DNA from: Xylophilus sp. GW821-FHT01B05
Lineage (GTDB): Bacteria > Pseudomonadota > Gammaproteobacteria > Burkholderiales > Burkholderiaceae_C
Assembly (NCBI GenBank): GCA_038961845.1
Contig: CP152408.1
Span: 2,604,001-2,668,000 of the forward strand
Length of the DNA: 64,000 bases
Reading direction: 5' to 3'
This document shows positions 18,142 to 26,970 of the stretch, piece by piece. Position 1 is the first letter of the stretch. Every line of letters starts with the position of its first letter. The position numbers and the translations under genes are program-made. The notes under the pieces were generated by a model. The model searched no databases, was not told where the DNA came from, and saw only the letters and a list, made by a program, of their open reading frames with translations.

Positions 18142-18203
18142 GTTTTTATAGCTAATAGCCCAGGTGTGGCCTGGGCTGAAGCCATATTTGACCAATATTT
18201 TTC
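18142..18203. repeat. Dispersed intergenic repeat, copy 1
   Basis: A copy of the family with a TAGCTAATAGCCCAGG left half, a hairpin (AGCCCAGG/CCTGGGCT, five-base loop) and a GAAGCCATATTT tail. It fills the gap between two convergent genes, where the hairpin may act as a terminator for both. Other copies are near 21451, 26911, 51962 and 61201. Confidence 0.75.
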
Positions 18204-18207
18204 GGCG

Positions 18208-18975
18208 TCAGTCGCGGTAGCCGGGATCGGTGCGCTCCAGCTTGCGCAGCAGCGAGGGCCAGACAAACTGCCCGCCCAGGCCGCCGGTCTGCACCTTCAT
18301 CGCCGTGGCCGTGCCCTGCACGATGCGCGGGTCGACCTCGGTCAGCGCGCCGCCGGCCTGCGCGTCGATCTGGATGCGGCAGGTGTTCTCGAAGGTGTAC
18401 ATGGCCAGGAAGGCGTCGGCGATGCTGCGGCCCACGGTCAGCAGGCCGTGGTTGCGCAGCACCAGGAAGTTGGCTGCGCCCAGGTCGTCTTGCAGGCGCG
18501 GCTTTTCTTCGTCGCGGAAGGCCACGCCTTCGTAGCCGTGGTAGGCCAGCGAGGCCAGCACAAAGGTCGATTGCTGGCTGATCGGCAGCACGCCGGCCTG
18601 CTGCGCGCTCACCGCCACGCCGGCGCGGGTGTGGGTGTGCAGCACGCACTGGGCGTCTGGCCGCGCCTCGTGCACCGCGCTGTGGATCACGAAGCCGGCC
18701 GGGTTCACCGGGAAGGGCGAGTCGTGCAGCTTGTTGCACTGCATGTCGACCTTGACCAGGCTGGAGGCGGTGATCTCGTCGAACATCAGGCCGTAGGGGT
18801 TGATCAGGAACTGGTGCTCGTCCCCCGCCACCGACGCCGGCAGCTTGGCCGTGATGTGGGTAAAGACCAGGTCGCTCCAGCCGTACAGCGCCACCAGCCG
18901 GTAGCAGGCGGCCAAGTCGCAGCGCAGTTGCCATTCTTCGGCACTGACGACTTCCTTCATCGAGGGGATATGCAT
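18208..18975 (-). CDS. Class II aldolase/adducin family protein
   Basis: A 255-residue protein of the family of fuculose-phosphate aldolase and ribulose-5-phosphate epimerase. Zinc ligands are in the HTHTRAG motif (about residues 115-121) and in the later LRNHGLLTVG. VFTHITAKLP near residue 40 is also conserved. The start ATG has AAGGAG eight bases upstream; a much longer upstream frame runs antisense through nothing recognisable and into the cyclase gene. Proteins of this subgroup often have no known substrate; aldol cleavage or decarboxylation of a hydroxyacid is possible. Confidence 0.85.
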   Translation of the reverse strand: MHIPSMKEVVSAEEWQLRCDLAACYRLVALYGWSDLVFTHITAKLPASVAGDEHQFLINPYGLMFDEITASSLVKVDMQCNKLHDSPFPVNPAGFVIHSAVHEARPDAQCVLHTHTRAGVAVSAQQAGVLPISQQSTFVLASLAYHGYEGVAFRDEEKPRLQDDLGAANFLVLRNHGLLTVGRSIADAFLAMYTFENTCRIQIDAQAGGALTEVDPRIVQGTATAMKVQTGGLGGQFVWPSLLRKLERTDPGYRD

Positions 18976-19049
18976 GGGTATGTCTCCTTGGCGGTCCGGT
19001 TTGGCCGTGCGGAGATTGTGCGGCGCCGGGCCGCGGCCGGCTGTCCCGC

Positions 19050-20099
19050 TCAGAACAGCTCGACGCTGTCGTGCGCCACGCCGGCGGAGTGCAGCTGGCC
19101 CTTGGCCATCAGGTCTTCGTAGAAGCAGACCTGGTTGCGGCCGTGCTCCTTGGCGTAGTACAGGGCCTGGTCGGCATGGCCGAGGATTTCCACCGGCGTG
19201 CCGTCCCGGGTGCCGGTAAAGCCGACGCTGACGGTGACCTGGCCGACCTGGGGGAAATCGTGCTGCTCGATATTGGTACGGAAGCGGTTGAAGATACGGT
19301 GCGCGCCCTCCAGCGACACCGAGCGCAGCAGCACCACGAACTCTTCGCCGCCAAAGCGAAAGATGCGGTCGTGCGCGCGGAACGAGGAGCGCAGCAGGTT
19401 GGCCACCAGGATCAGCACCTCGTCGCCGTAGACGTGGCCGAAGCGGTCGTTGACCTGCTTGAAATGGTCGATATCCACCACCGCCAGCCACTGCGACGCT
19501 GATGGCGAGGCTGCTGCCGCCGCGGCGGCCTCGGCCGGGTCGCCCACGTGCACGGCGCGGGCCGGCACCGGCTGGTCGCTGCGCGCATGGCGCGAGAACT
19601 GCTCGTCGAAGGTCTTGCGGTTGAACAGCCCGGTGAGCGCGTCGCGCTCGCTGTAGTCCAGCAGGCTCTGGTAGTTGCGGTAGACCTCGACGATGCCGTA
19701 GACCACTTCCAGCGTCTGCGGCTCGTAGGGGGTGCTGTTCTGCAGTTCCAGGCAGGACACGACCTTGTCGTGCAGCCGCACCGGCAGCCACAGGGTGTAG
19801 GGCTGGGTGTTGTCGTTGCGCTGCGCGCTGGAGTGGCGGTGCTCGATGGCGTCGACCAGCTCCGGGTAGGCCGCCAGGGGTTCTTCCTGCACCGGCTCCA
19901 GGTGGGCCGGCGGCATTTCGCCGCCATCCAGCAGCACATGGCCGCGCACCATGGCGCCTTCGGTGGAGGAGGTGAACTCCAGCTTGCGCACCCTGCGCAC
20001 CTCGACCAGGTGGCGCAGCGCCGAGATCACCGACAACTCAAGCCGGTCGTGGTCACGATGGCCGGTGATTTCGATGAGGTGCTGGAGGATCGGAGTCAT
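19050..20099 (-). CDS. Diguanylate cyclase (GGDEF domain)
   Basis: A 349-residue enzyme that makes c-di-GMP from two GTP. The C-terminal GGDEF domain has an intact active site (RFGGEEFVVLLRS) and an inhibitory RxxD site five residues upstream (RAHD), so product feedback is expected. VVDIDHFKQVNDRFGH is the nucleotide and metal-binding part. The first 150 residues look like a soluble GAF-like sensory domain, with no membrane segment. A low-complexity Ala-rich insert (AEAAAAAAAS) lies between motifs. No partner regulator is adjacent. Confidence 0.93.
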   Translation of the reverse strand: MTPILQHLIEITGHRDHDRLELSVISALRHLVEVRRVRKLEFTSSTEGAMVRGHVLLDGGEMPPAHLEPVQEEPLAAYPELVDAIEHRHSSAQRNDNTQPYTLWLPVRLHDKVVSCLELQNSTPYEPQTLEVVYGIVEVYRNYQSLLDYSERDALTGLFNRKTFDEQFSRHARSDQPVPARAVHVGDPAEAAAAAAASPSASQWLAVVDIDHFKQVNDRFGHVYGDEVLILVANLLRSSFRAHDRIFRFGGEEFVVLLRSVSLEGAHRIFNRFRTNIEQHDFPQVGQVTVSVGFTGTRDGTPVEILGHADQALYYAKEHGRNQVCFYEDLMAKGQLHSAGVAHDSVELF

Positions 20100-20224
20100 C
20101 GGATGGCGGATAGGCGCGCTCGGTGCTTCAGTCGTGGTCTACGAAAAGATCGCCAAGTTTGTAAGACTTGTGTAACAACGCATCATGGCATGGGGGCGGG
20201 CGCTCGGCAAGGGTGGGCGCTCGT

Positions 20225-20983
20225 TCAAACACGGGTAAATACAAGGTCCCAGACGCCATGCCCCAGCCGGATGCCCCGGTTCTCGAACTTGGTGAGCGGC
20301 CGGTAGGTTGGCCGGGGCGCGATGCCGTCGGCGGCCACGGCGGTGTTGCGCAACTGGCTTTCAGCGCCCAGCACGGCCAGCATCTGCTGCGCGTAGGGCT
20401 CCCAGTCGGTGGCGCAGTGCAGGTAGCCGCCGGTGGCCAGGCGCGTGGCGATGCGCGCGGCCCAGGCCGGCTGCACCAGCCGGCGCTTGTGGTGGCGCGT
20501 CTTGTGCCACGGATCAGGGAAGAACAGGTGCACGCCGGCCAGCGCGCCGGGCGTGAGCATGTTGTCCACCACCTCGACCGCGTCGTGCTGGAGGATGCGG
20601 ATATTGGTCAGGCCGCGCTCGCCGATCTGCTTGAGCAGCGCGCCGACGCCGGGCTCGTGCACTTCGCAGCACAGGAAGTTGGTCTCCGGCATCAGCGCGG
20701 CAATGTGGGCGGTGGCGTCGCCCATGCCAAAGCCGATCTCCAGCACGGTGGGGGCGTTGCGGCCAAAGGCGGCGTTCAGGTCCAGCGGCTCGGCTTTGTA
20801 GGGCAGCAGGAAGCGCGGGCCCAGGTCGGCAAAGGCGCGGGCCTGGCCGCTGGTGGTGCGGCCGGCGCGCAGCACGAAGCTCTTGACGGTTCTGAGATAG
20901 ACCGGGGCGGCCGGCGTTTCGGCGGCAGGCGCGGAGGGCGCAGCAAGTGCGTCGGAGGGGTCGGGGCGTTGCGGATCGTTCAC
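20225..20983 (-). CDS. trmB: tRNA (guanine-N7-)-methyltransferase
   Basis: A 252-residue SAM-dependent enzyme that methylates G46 of tRNA. Recognisable motifs are [16 protein letters not shown] (SAM site), [15 protein letters not shown] and the C-terminal [12 protein letters not shown]. The N-terminus (about 25 residues) is Pro/Ala-rich and not conserved. A GTG start is proposed because it places the protein at normal length; it overlaps the end of gluQRS by four bases. A longer in-frame extension would run through gluQRS. Confidence 0.93.
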   Translation of the reverse strand: MNDPQRPDPSDALAAPSAPAAETPAAPVYLRTVKSFVLRAGRTTSGQARAFADLGPRFLLPYKAEPLDLNAAFGRNAPTVLEIGFGMGDATAHIAALMPETNFLCCEVHEPGVGALLKQIGERGLTNIRILQHDAVEVVDNMLTPGALAGVHLFFPDPWHKTRHHKRRLVQPAWAARIATRLATGGYLHCATDWEPYAQQMLAVLGAESQLRNTAVAADGIAPRPTYRPLTKFENRGIRLGHGVWDLVFTRV

Positions 20984-21960
20984 CCGCCAGATTGTAGGAG
21001 GCGCCCTGTGACAGTCGGCAGCGCGGCCCAGGCCGGCACCCAGCGCGCCAGCAGTGCGGCCGGCGTGTCGCCCTCGTGGCCCGGCGGCAGGCCCAGCACC
21101 TGCGCGGCGGCGGCCAGGGCGGCGGCGGGGTGCGCGGTATCCAGGGCCTGCGCGCCGTTCTGCTTGGACAGCTTCTCGCCATCGGCCGCCAGCACCAGCG
21201 GCGTGTGCAGGTAGCGCGGCGTGGGCAGGCCCAGCGCCTGCTGCAGCAGGATCTGGCGCGGCGTGTTGTCCAGCAGGTCGGCGCCGCGCACCACGTCGGT
21301 CACGCCCTGGTCGGCATCGTCCACCACCACGGCGAGCTGGTAGGCAAACAGGCCGTCGGCACGCTGCAGCACGAAGTCGCCAACCTCGCGTTCCACGTCC
21401 TGCACTTGGGGCCCCAGGGCGCGGTCCCGCCAATGCAAGAGCGGGCCTGAGAATTCAAAATTGATAGCTGAATGCCAAGGCAGGGTATGGGCTAGAGCCG
21501 TATTTCCTTCTGAAACATCTGTACGCAGCCGCCAGGCGCGCGGCGTCTTGCCGTGCAGGCCGCTGCGGCAGGTGCCGGGGTAGGGCAGGGCCGCATGGCG
21601 CTGGCGGCTTACGCCGCGTGCAGCCTGTGCCTCTTCGATCTCGCGGCGCGAGCAGCCGCAGGGGTAGGCCAGGTTGCGCGCGCTCAGGGTGTCCAGCGCT
21701 TGCGCATAAAGCCCGCTACGTGCAGATTGCCAGACGGGCGGTGCATCGGGCAGCAGCGCGCAGGCAGCGAGCTGGGCCAGGATGGTCTGGTCCGCGCCCG
21801 GTATGCAGCGCGGCGTGTCGACGTCCTCGATGCGCACCAGCCAGCGCCCGTGGTGGGCGCGGGCATCAAGCCAACTGGCGAGGGCGGCGACCAAGGAGCC
21901 CGCATGCAGCGGCCCGGTAGGTGAGGGCGCAAACCGACCCGTGTACGGCCCGCCAACCAC
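20980..21960 (-). CDS. gluQ: Glutamyl-Q tRNA(Asp) synthetase
   Basis: A 326-residue paralogue of the GluRS catalytic core that glutamylates queuosine in tRNA-Asp. The HIGH-like signature is in [16 protein letters not shown], the zinc-binding region has CGCSRREIE, and the KMSKS-like motif is EKLSKQN. A GTG start two bases after the upstream stop gives the conserved N-terminus. Between AWRLRT and LHWRDRALG the protein carries about 20 extra residues compared with E. coli YadB (from memory). These come from a copy of a dispersed repeat at 21451-21513 that keeps the frame open. Confidence 0.9.
   Translation of the reverse strand: MVGGPYTGRFAPSPTGPLHAGSLVAALASWLDARAHHGRWLVRIEDVDTPRCIPGADQTILAQLAACALLPDAPPVWQSARSGLYAQALDTLSARNLAYPCGCSRREIEEAQAARGVSRQRHAALPYPGTCRSGLHGKTPRAWRLRTDVSEGNTALAHTLPWHSAINFEFSGPLLHWRDRALGPQVQDVEREVGDFVLQRADGLFAYQLAVVVDDADQGVTDVVRGADLLDNTPRQILLQQALGLPTPRYLHTPLVLAADGEKLSKQNGAQALDTAHPAAALAAAAQVLGLPPGHEGDTPAALLARWVPAWAALPTVTGRLLQSGG
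21451..21513. repeat. Dispersed repeat copy 2, inside gluQRS
   Basis: Plus strand has TTGATAGCTGAATGCC, then GGGCTAGAGCCGTATTTCC. These match in order and spacing the TAGCTA...GCCCAGG...GGGCT...AGCC.TATTT pattern of the intergenic copies, but the central hairpin is degenerate. It is translated in frame as part of gluQRS. Confidence 0.65.
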
Positions 21961-21962
21961 TG

Positions 21963-23045
21963 CTAAGCAACCTGCAGCGCCAGTTCCAGTCCGGAGACAA
22001 AGGCGTCTTCCACGCGGTGGCCCAGGCACCAGTCGCCGCAGGCGCCCAGGCTGGTTTTCTTGTCCCAGAGGTGTGAGCGGCCCAGCGGCTTGACGGTCTT
22101 GGCGTTGCGCCAGCGGCGCACCACGGCATAGGCCGGTTCGGCGCGGATGCCGGTGACTTCCGAGAAGGCGCGCAGCAGCTTGGCGCAGACGCGCTCTGGG
22201 GCGTCGTCGAAGTGCTCGCGTGACCAGGCTTCGCTGGCCTGCACCGTCCAGCGCTCGACCGAGCCGCGCCCGGGCTTGGACGATTCGCGTGCCAGCCAGG
22301 CGATGCGGTGGTGCGTGCTGCGCGCGGCGTTCCATTGCGGGCCAAGGCTGTTGAGGCCCGTCTGCGAGGCCTGCGGGAAGGCCAGCATCAGGCTCCAGCA
22401 AGGGGCGACTTCGCTGCTGGCGGCGGCTTCTGCCAGCGCGGCCTGCCGGGCGCTGCGCAGCAGCTCGGCGGCCGGGGCGGCGGGCACTGCCAGCAGCACG
22501 GTGTCGAAGCCTGCGACCACGCCGGTCGCGCCGTCTGCGCCGGCGGTATGCAGTTGCCAGCGCTGCGCGTCCAGGGTGTCGCGGGCGATCGTCTGTACGT
22601 GGGTGGCGGTGTGCAGTTGCCCGGCGTCTGCGAGCGGCGCGGCCCAGTGCTGCAGCAGCGCGTCCATGCGCTGCGCCGGCACCCAGTGCGCATCGCGCGG
22701 GGGCAGGCCGGCGGCAGCGACGCGGCCCTGGGTATCCAGCACGCGCACGGTGTTGGCGCTCCAGCGGCGGCACAGGCCGGGCGCGGTGAGTTCGACTGCG
22801 CGGGCCATGCGCGGGTCGCGCACGGTGAAGTACTGCGCGCCGCTGTCAAAGCTGCCAAAAGGGGAGTCCTCGGTGGCCATGCGGCCGCCGGGCACTGCGG
22901 CGCTCTCGAACACCGTCACGTTGTGGCCGGCCTGCACCAGGGTGCGGGCGCAGGCGATGCCGGCCATGCCGGCGCCGACGACGGCAATGGTGCGGGCGGC
23001 GGCACTGGTGGCGCGCGGCTGTGGGCGGCGGGGATGAAGGGGCAT
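21963..23045 (-). CDS. FAD-dependent NAD(P)/amine-oxidase-like oxidoreductase
   Basis: A 360-residue flavoprotein. The N-terminal Rossmann motif is [15 protein letters not shown], followed by [13 protein letters not shown], as in renalase-like and amine-oxidase-like proteins. The C-terminal [16 protein letters not shown] is the second FAD-binding stretch. The start has AGGAG six bases upstream. The first 17 residues are basic and Pro-rich and may not be a signal. Proteins of this group in proteobacteria have no settled substrate; oxidation of NAD(P)H isomers is known for renalases. It is followed directly by gluQRS and trmB on the same strand. Confidence 0.82.
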   Translation of the reverse strand: MPLHPRRPQPRATSAAARTIAVVGAGMAGIACARTLVQAGHNVTVFESAAVPGGRMATEDSPFGSFDSGAQYFTVRDPRMARAVELTAPGLCRRWSANTVRVLDTQGRVAAAGLPPRDAHWVPAQRMDALLQHWAAPLADAGQLHTATHVQTIARDTLDAQRWQLHTAGADGATGVVAGFDTVLLAVPAAPAAELLRSARQAALAEAAASSEVAPCWSLMLAFPQASQTGLNSLGPQWNAARSTHHRIAWLARESSKPGRGSVERWTVQASEAWSREHFDDAPERVCAKLLRAFSEVTGIRAEPAYAVVRRWRNAKTVKPLGRSHLWDKKTSLGACGDWCLGHRVEDAFVSGLELALQVA

Positions 23046-23106
23046 GCAGGTCTCCTGAGGGGATCGACGCGCGCCGATGAAAAAGGCAATGGCGCGTGCT
23101 GCGACT

Positions 23107-24069
23107 CTAACCCGCGCCGGGCGCGGCCAGCGGCGCGTTGCGCCGGCCTTCCAACAGGGCGCGCCGCGTGGCGGGCCGCGCCAGCTGCTCCAGCCACCAT
23201 TGCAGCGCGCGGCCATGGCGCTCGCTGGGGCCGCACCAGGCGTAGCCCATGCGGTAGAGGCGCGGCGGCTGCTGTATTTGCAGCGCGACCAGGCGCCCGG
23301 TGGCCAGGTAGGGCCGCACCAGCGGCTCTGGCAGCGAGCCCACGCCCAGGCCGCGCAACTGCGCCTCCAGTTTGACCTGCAGCGAGGGCACGGTGAGCAC
23401 GTCCTGCCCGTCGAGCACGCCGACCGTCAGGCCGCCGCCTTGCTGGGCCGAATCGGCCACGACGATGACGCGGTGCTGGCGCAGCGCCTCTGGCAACAGC
23501 GGCGTGGGCTCGGCCACCAGCGGATGGTGGGGCGCGGCCACGTAGATAAAGGGCATCACGCCCAGCGGCAGCATCTGTATGCCGGCCACCGTGGCCGAGT
23601 CGCCGCCCGCGCCCAGGGCCAGGTCGGCCTGGCCCGAGGTCAGCGCCAACAGGGTGCCGCTGAGGATTTCTGCGCGCAGCTTCAGGCGCGTGGGCGGGTT
23701 GAGCGCGTAGAAGGCCTCGACCAGCTCCATCAGCGTGGCGTGATCGATCGCACCATCGACGGCAATGGTGAGCTGCGACTCCCAGCCGGTGGCCACGCGC
23801 TTGACCCGGTTCGCCATGGCATCGATCTCGGCCAGCAGGCGCGTGCCTTCGCGCAGCAGCTCGCGGCCGGCTTCGGTCAGGCGGGCCTGGCGCGAGCTGC
23901 GGTCAAACAGCAGCACGTCCAGCGCGTCTTCCACCTGGCGCACGCGATAGGTCAGGGCGCTGGGCACCAGGCCCAGGGCGCGCGCCGCCGCGGCAAAGCT
24001 GCCGGCGTCGGCAATGCGCTGGAGCATGGCCAGCATCTCAGGGGTCAGGACCTCGCGCGGGGTTTGCAT
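23107..24069 (-). CDS. LysR-family transcriptional regulator
   Basis: A 320-residue regulator. The N-terminal winged helix-turn-helix (residues 8-67) has GSFAAAARALGLVPSALTYR, and the rest is the usual two-lobed effector domain. It is divergent from a pirin/DoxX/flavodoxin/pirin set with a 126-base gap that holds a TTC/GAA dyad, so it most likely controls those genes. LysR-pirin pairs in proteobacteria are often linked to quinone or electrophile stress; the ligand here is unknown. Confidence 0.9.
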   Translation of the reverse strand: MQTPREVLTPEMLAMLQRIADAGSFAAAARALGLVPSALTYRVRQVEDALDVLLFDRSSRQARLTEAGRELLREGTRLLAEIDAMANRVKRVATGWESQLTIAVDGAIDHATLMELVEAFYALNPPTRLKLRAEILSGTLLALTSGQADLALGAGGDSATVAGIQMLPLGVMPFIYVAAPHHPLVAEPTPLLPEALRQHRVIVVADSAQQGGGLTVGVLDGQDVLTVPSLQVKLEAQLRGLGVGSLPEPLVRPYLATGRLVALQIQQPPRLYRMGYAWCGPSERHGRALQWWLEQLARPATRRALLEGRRNAPLAAPGAG

Positions 24070-24085
24070 GGCGGAGCTTTGGGCG

Positions 24086-24100
24086 TTCGAAATTTTTGAA
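24086..24100. promoter_or_regulatory. Candidate LysR-binding dyad
   Basis: TTCGAAATTTTTGAA is a TTC/GAA dyad that contains a T-N11-A core. It lies 17 bases from the lysR start and about 96 bases from the pirin start, a usual place for an autoregulatory and activating site. The assignment is inferred from pattern and position. Confidence 0.45.
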
Positions 24101-24195
24101 TGATGTCTTCAAGCGCAATGTAACTCCGGGCCGCTTGGCCGACCTACATTCCCTCTACGCCTTTTGGCCCCATTCACCCACGACAGGAGATCGCC

Positions 24196-24897
24196 ATGCT
24201 TACGCTTCGTCCCTCGCAGGACCGCGGCTACGCCGACCACGGCTGGCTCAAGTCTTTCCACAGCTTCTCGTTTGCCGGCTACTACGACCCGGCGCACATG
24301 GGCTTTGGCAACCTGCGCGTCATCAACGAAGACCGCATTGCCCCCGGCACCGGCTTTGGCACGCACGGACACCGCGACATGGAGATCGTGAGCTATGTGC
24401 TGTCGGGCGAGCTGGCGCACAAGGACAGCATGGGCAACGTCAAGGGCATCCCGCCCGGCGACGTGCAGCGCATGAGCGCCGGCACCGGCGTGCAGCACAG
24501 CGAGTTCAACCACGCCGAAGGCCAGAACACGCACTTCCTGCAGATCTGGATCCAGCCGAACCAGCAAGGCATCCCGGCCAGCTACGAGCAAAAGCGCTTC
24601 GACGACACCGAGAAGCGCGGCGCGCTGCGCCTGGTCGCCTCGCCCGACGGCGCCCAAGGTTCGGTCACGATCCACGCCGATGCGCTGATGTATGCCGGCC
24701 TGTTCGACGGCGCTGAAAGTGCCACGCTGGCACTGAACCCGACGCGCAAGACCTATGTGCACCTGGTGCGCGGCGAGCTGAATGTGAACGGCCAGCCGCT
24801 GCATGGCGGCGACGCCGCGCTGCTCGAAGGCGAATCGCAAATCACCATCACCGGCGGCCGTGATGCCGAAGTGCTCGTTTTTGACCTCGCCCCTTGA
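24196..24897 (+). CDS. Pirin family protein (YhhW-like)
   Basis: A 233-residue bicupin. Metal ligands are expected in FGTHGHRDMEIVSYVL (His and His) and in the QHSEFNH stretch (His and Glu). E. coli YhhW, the nearest known relative, has quercetin 2,3-dioxygenase activity in vitro. A clear AGGAG precedes the ATG. It is the first of four genes running away from the LysR regulator. Confidence 0.9.
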   Translation: MLTLRPSQDRGYADHGWLKSFHSFSFAGYYDPAHMGFGNLRVINEDRIAPGTGFGTHGHRDMEIVSYVLSGELAHKDSMGNVKGIPPGDVQRMSAGTGVQHSEFNHAEGQNTHFLQIWIQPNQQGIPASYEQKRFDDTEKRGALRLVASPDGAQGSVTIHADALMYAGLFDGAESATLALNPTRKTYVHLVRGELNVNGQPLHGGDAALLEGESQITITGGRDAEVLVFDLAP

Positions 24898-24940
24898 TTT
24901 CCCCCGTTTCCCTTAACCATGATCTGACGAAAGTACCGCC

Positions 24941-25369
24941 ATGACCAACACCTCGACCTCCAACACCGGCCTGCAAAACGGTCTCTCGCTGCTGGGCCGG
25001 CTGATGCTGGCCTTCCTGTTCCTGCCTGCGGGCGTGGGCAAGCTGCTGGGCTTTGCCGGCACCGTCGGCTATATCAATTCCAAGGGTCTGCCGATGCCTG
25101 AAGTGGGCGCGGCGATTGCGCTGACGGTGGAAATCCTGGGCGGCCTGGCGCTGATCGCGGGCTTCCAGACCCGCATCGCCTCTGTGGTGCTGGCCGTGTT
25201 CACCGTGGGCGCCGCCGTCTTCTTCCACAACTACTGGGCCGTGCCGGAAGCGCAGCAAATGATGCAGCAGATCAACTTCAACAAGAACATCGCCATCGCC
25301 GGTGGCCTGCTGGTGCTGGCGGCCTTTGGCGCCGGTGGCTTCAGCGTGGATGCCAAGCGCCGCGCCTGA
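24941..25369 (+). CDS. DoxX family membrane protein
   Basis: A 142-residue inner-membrane protein with four hydrophobic segments. The LLGRLMLAFLFLPAGVGKLLGF start and VEILGGLALIAGFQTRIAS are typical of DoxX proteins. Relatives take part in quinone-linked or sulfur redox functions. It lies 43 bases after the pirin gene on the same strand, in a cassette that also has a flavodoxin-like quinone reductase. Confidence 0.88.
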   Translation: MTNTSTSNTGLQNGLSLLGRLMLAFLFLPAGVGKLLGFAGTVGYINSKGLPMPEVGAAIALTVEILGGLALIAGFQTRIASVVLAVFTVGAAVFFHNYWAVPEAQQMMQQINFNKNIAIAGGLLVLAAFGAGGFSVDAKRRA

Positions 25370-25405
25370 GCTCTTCTGATCTCCCCTCAACCGATAGAAC
25401 TCACC

Positions 25406-25957
25406 ATGACCCGTATCGCAGTTGTCTACCATTCCGGCTACGGCCATACCCAGCGCCTGGCCCAGTCCGTGGCCGATGGCGCCAGCGCTGAGCTGATCGC
25501 CATCGACGCCGAGGGCAACCTGCCCGAAGGCGGCTGGGACACGCTCAACGCCGCCGACGCCATCATCTTTGGCACCCCGACCTACATGGGCGGCCCGAGC
25601 TGGCAGTTCAAGAAGTTTGCCGACGCCTCCTCCAAGGCCTGGTTCGGCCGTAGCTGGCAAGACAAGGTGTTTGGCGGCTTTACCAACAGCGCCAGCCTGA
25701 ACGGCGACAAGCAAAACACTTTGCACTACCTGCTGACGCTGGCCGCGCAGCACGGGGGCATCTGGGTCAGCCTGGGCCTGCCGCCCAGCAACAGCAAGGC
25801 CGCCACCCGCAACGACACCAACAACCTGGGCGGCTCGATCGGCGTGCTGGCGCAAAGCCCGTCGGACGCCAGCGTTCCTGAAATGCTGGCCGGCGATCTG
25901 GAAACCGGCCGTCTGTACGGCCAGCGCGTAGCCGCAATTACTGCAAAGCTCGGCTAA
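25406..25957 (+). CDS. Flavodoxin-family NAD(P)H:quinone oxidoreductase-like protein
   Basis: A 183-residue flavodoxin-fold protein. The FMN phosphate loop is YHSGYGHTQRLA near the N-terminus, and FGTPTYMGGPSWQFKKF is the second FMN loop as in WrbA. It is slightly shorter than WrbA (about 198). Two-electron reduction of quinones would fit the LysR/pirin/DoxX neighbourhood, though the substrate is not shown by the sequence. Confidence 0.87.
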   Translation: MTRIAVVYHSGYGHTQRLAQSVADGASAELIAIDAEGNLPEGGWDTLNAADAIIFGTPTYMGGPSWQFKKFADASSKAWFGRSWQDKVFGGFTNSASLNGDKQNTLHYLLTLAAQHGGIWVSLGLPPSNSKAATRNDTNNLGGSIGVLAQSPSDASVPEMLAGDLETGRLYGQRVAAITAKLG

Positions 25958-26020
25958 AGCTTGCGGCGCCGGGGCAGGCCACTATGCTGTGGCCTCGCCC
26001 GACAACAAGAGACCCCCACC

Positions 26021-26905
26021 ATGCCGCTCGCCCACATCCTCCATCCCCGCGACCACGATCTGGGAGGCGGCTTTGTGGTGCGGCGGCTGCTGCCCGCCGC
26101 CGTGCAGCGCGCGGTCGGGCCTTTTCTGTTCTTCGACCATTTTGGCCCCGCGCTGGAAACACCGGATGCAGAGCACGACGTGCGACCGCATCCGCATATC
26201 GGCCTGGCCACGGTCAGCTATTTGTTTGACGGCGCAATCCACCACCGCGACAGCATTGGTTCAGACCAGGTCATCACGCCCGGCGCCGTCAACTGGATGA
26301 GCGCCGGCCGCGGCATCGTGCATTCCGAGCGCCGGCCTGAAAGCCTCCAGCACAGCAGCTATACCAACCACGGCCTGCAGTTGTGGGTGGCGCTGCCGCA
26401 GGACGAGGAGGAGGGCGACCCTTTCTTCCACCACACGCCGGCCGACGACATCACCACACTGGCGCCGGCCCCGGGCGTGGCCGTGCGGGTGCTGGTGGGC
26501 AGCGCCTTTGGCGTGACATCACCCGTGCCGGCGCAGGGCGAGGTGCTGTACCTGGACGTGGCGCTGGACGCCGGCGCCCGCCTGGAGCTGCCGGCGCTGG
26601 CTGAGGAATTGGGCGTCTACGCCCTGGATGCCGACGTCCGTGTCGATGGCGAGGCGCTGGCCGCCCGCAACATGGCCGTGCTCAAGCCCGGCAGCGGCGC
26701 GCTGCTGGAGGCCGACGCCCCCGCCCGGCTGGTGGTGGTCGGCGGCGCCAAACTGGATGCGCCGCGCTTCCTGTGGTGGAACTTTGTCTCCAGCCGCAAG
26801 GAGCGCATCGCCCAGGCCGCGCGCGACTGGGCCGCGCAGTCCATGGGCCAGGTGCCGGGCGATACGGAATTCATCCCGCTGCCGGACCGGCCCTTGCCCA
26901 AATAA
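26021..26905 (+). CDS. Pirin family protein (second copy)
   Basis: A 294-residue bicupin of the longer pirin type. The N-terminal metal-binding region includes FFDHFGPA and RPHPHIGLATVSYLFDGAIHH, and NWMSAGRGIVHSER continues the first cupin. The two pirins of this cassette are clearly different in sequence, so this is not a recent duplication. The start ATG begins MPLAHILHPR; an upstream frame is rejected. It ends the cassette and is followed by a dispersed repeat. Confidence 0.9.
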   Translation: MPLAHILHPRDHDLGGGFVVRRLLPAAVQRAVGPFLFFDHFGPALETPDAEHDVRPHPHIGLATVSYLFDGAIHHRDSIGSDQVITPGAVNWMSAGRGIVHSERRPESLQHSSYTNHGLQLWVALPQDEEEGDPFFHHTPADDITTLAPAPGVAVRVLVGSAFGVTSPVPAQGEVLYLDVALDAGARLELPALAEELGVYALDADVRVDGEALAARNMAVLKPGSGALLEADAPARLVVVGGAKLDAPRFLWWNFVSSRKERIAQAARDWAAQSMGQVPGDTEFIPLPDRPLPK

Positions 26906-26910
26906 TGAAA

Positions 26911-26970
26911 ATTTGAAAGAAAAGTGGCTTTAGCCCAGGCTGCACCTGGGCTTATAGCTATCAATCAAGG
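26911..26970. repeat. Dispersed intergenic repeat, copy 3
   Basis: Reverse-oriented copy: GTGGCTTTAGCCCAGG, loop CTGCA, CCTGGGCT, then TATAGCTATCAA. It separates two convergent genes, and the stop codon of trhO falls inside its end. Confidence 0.75.
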
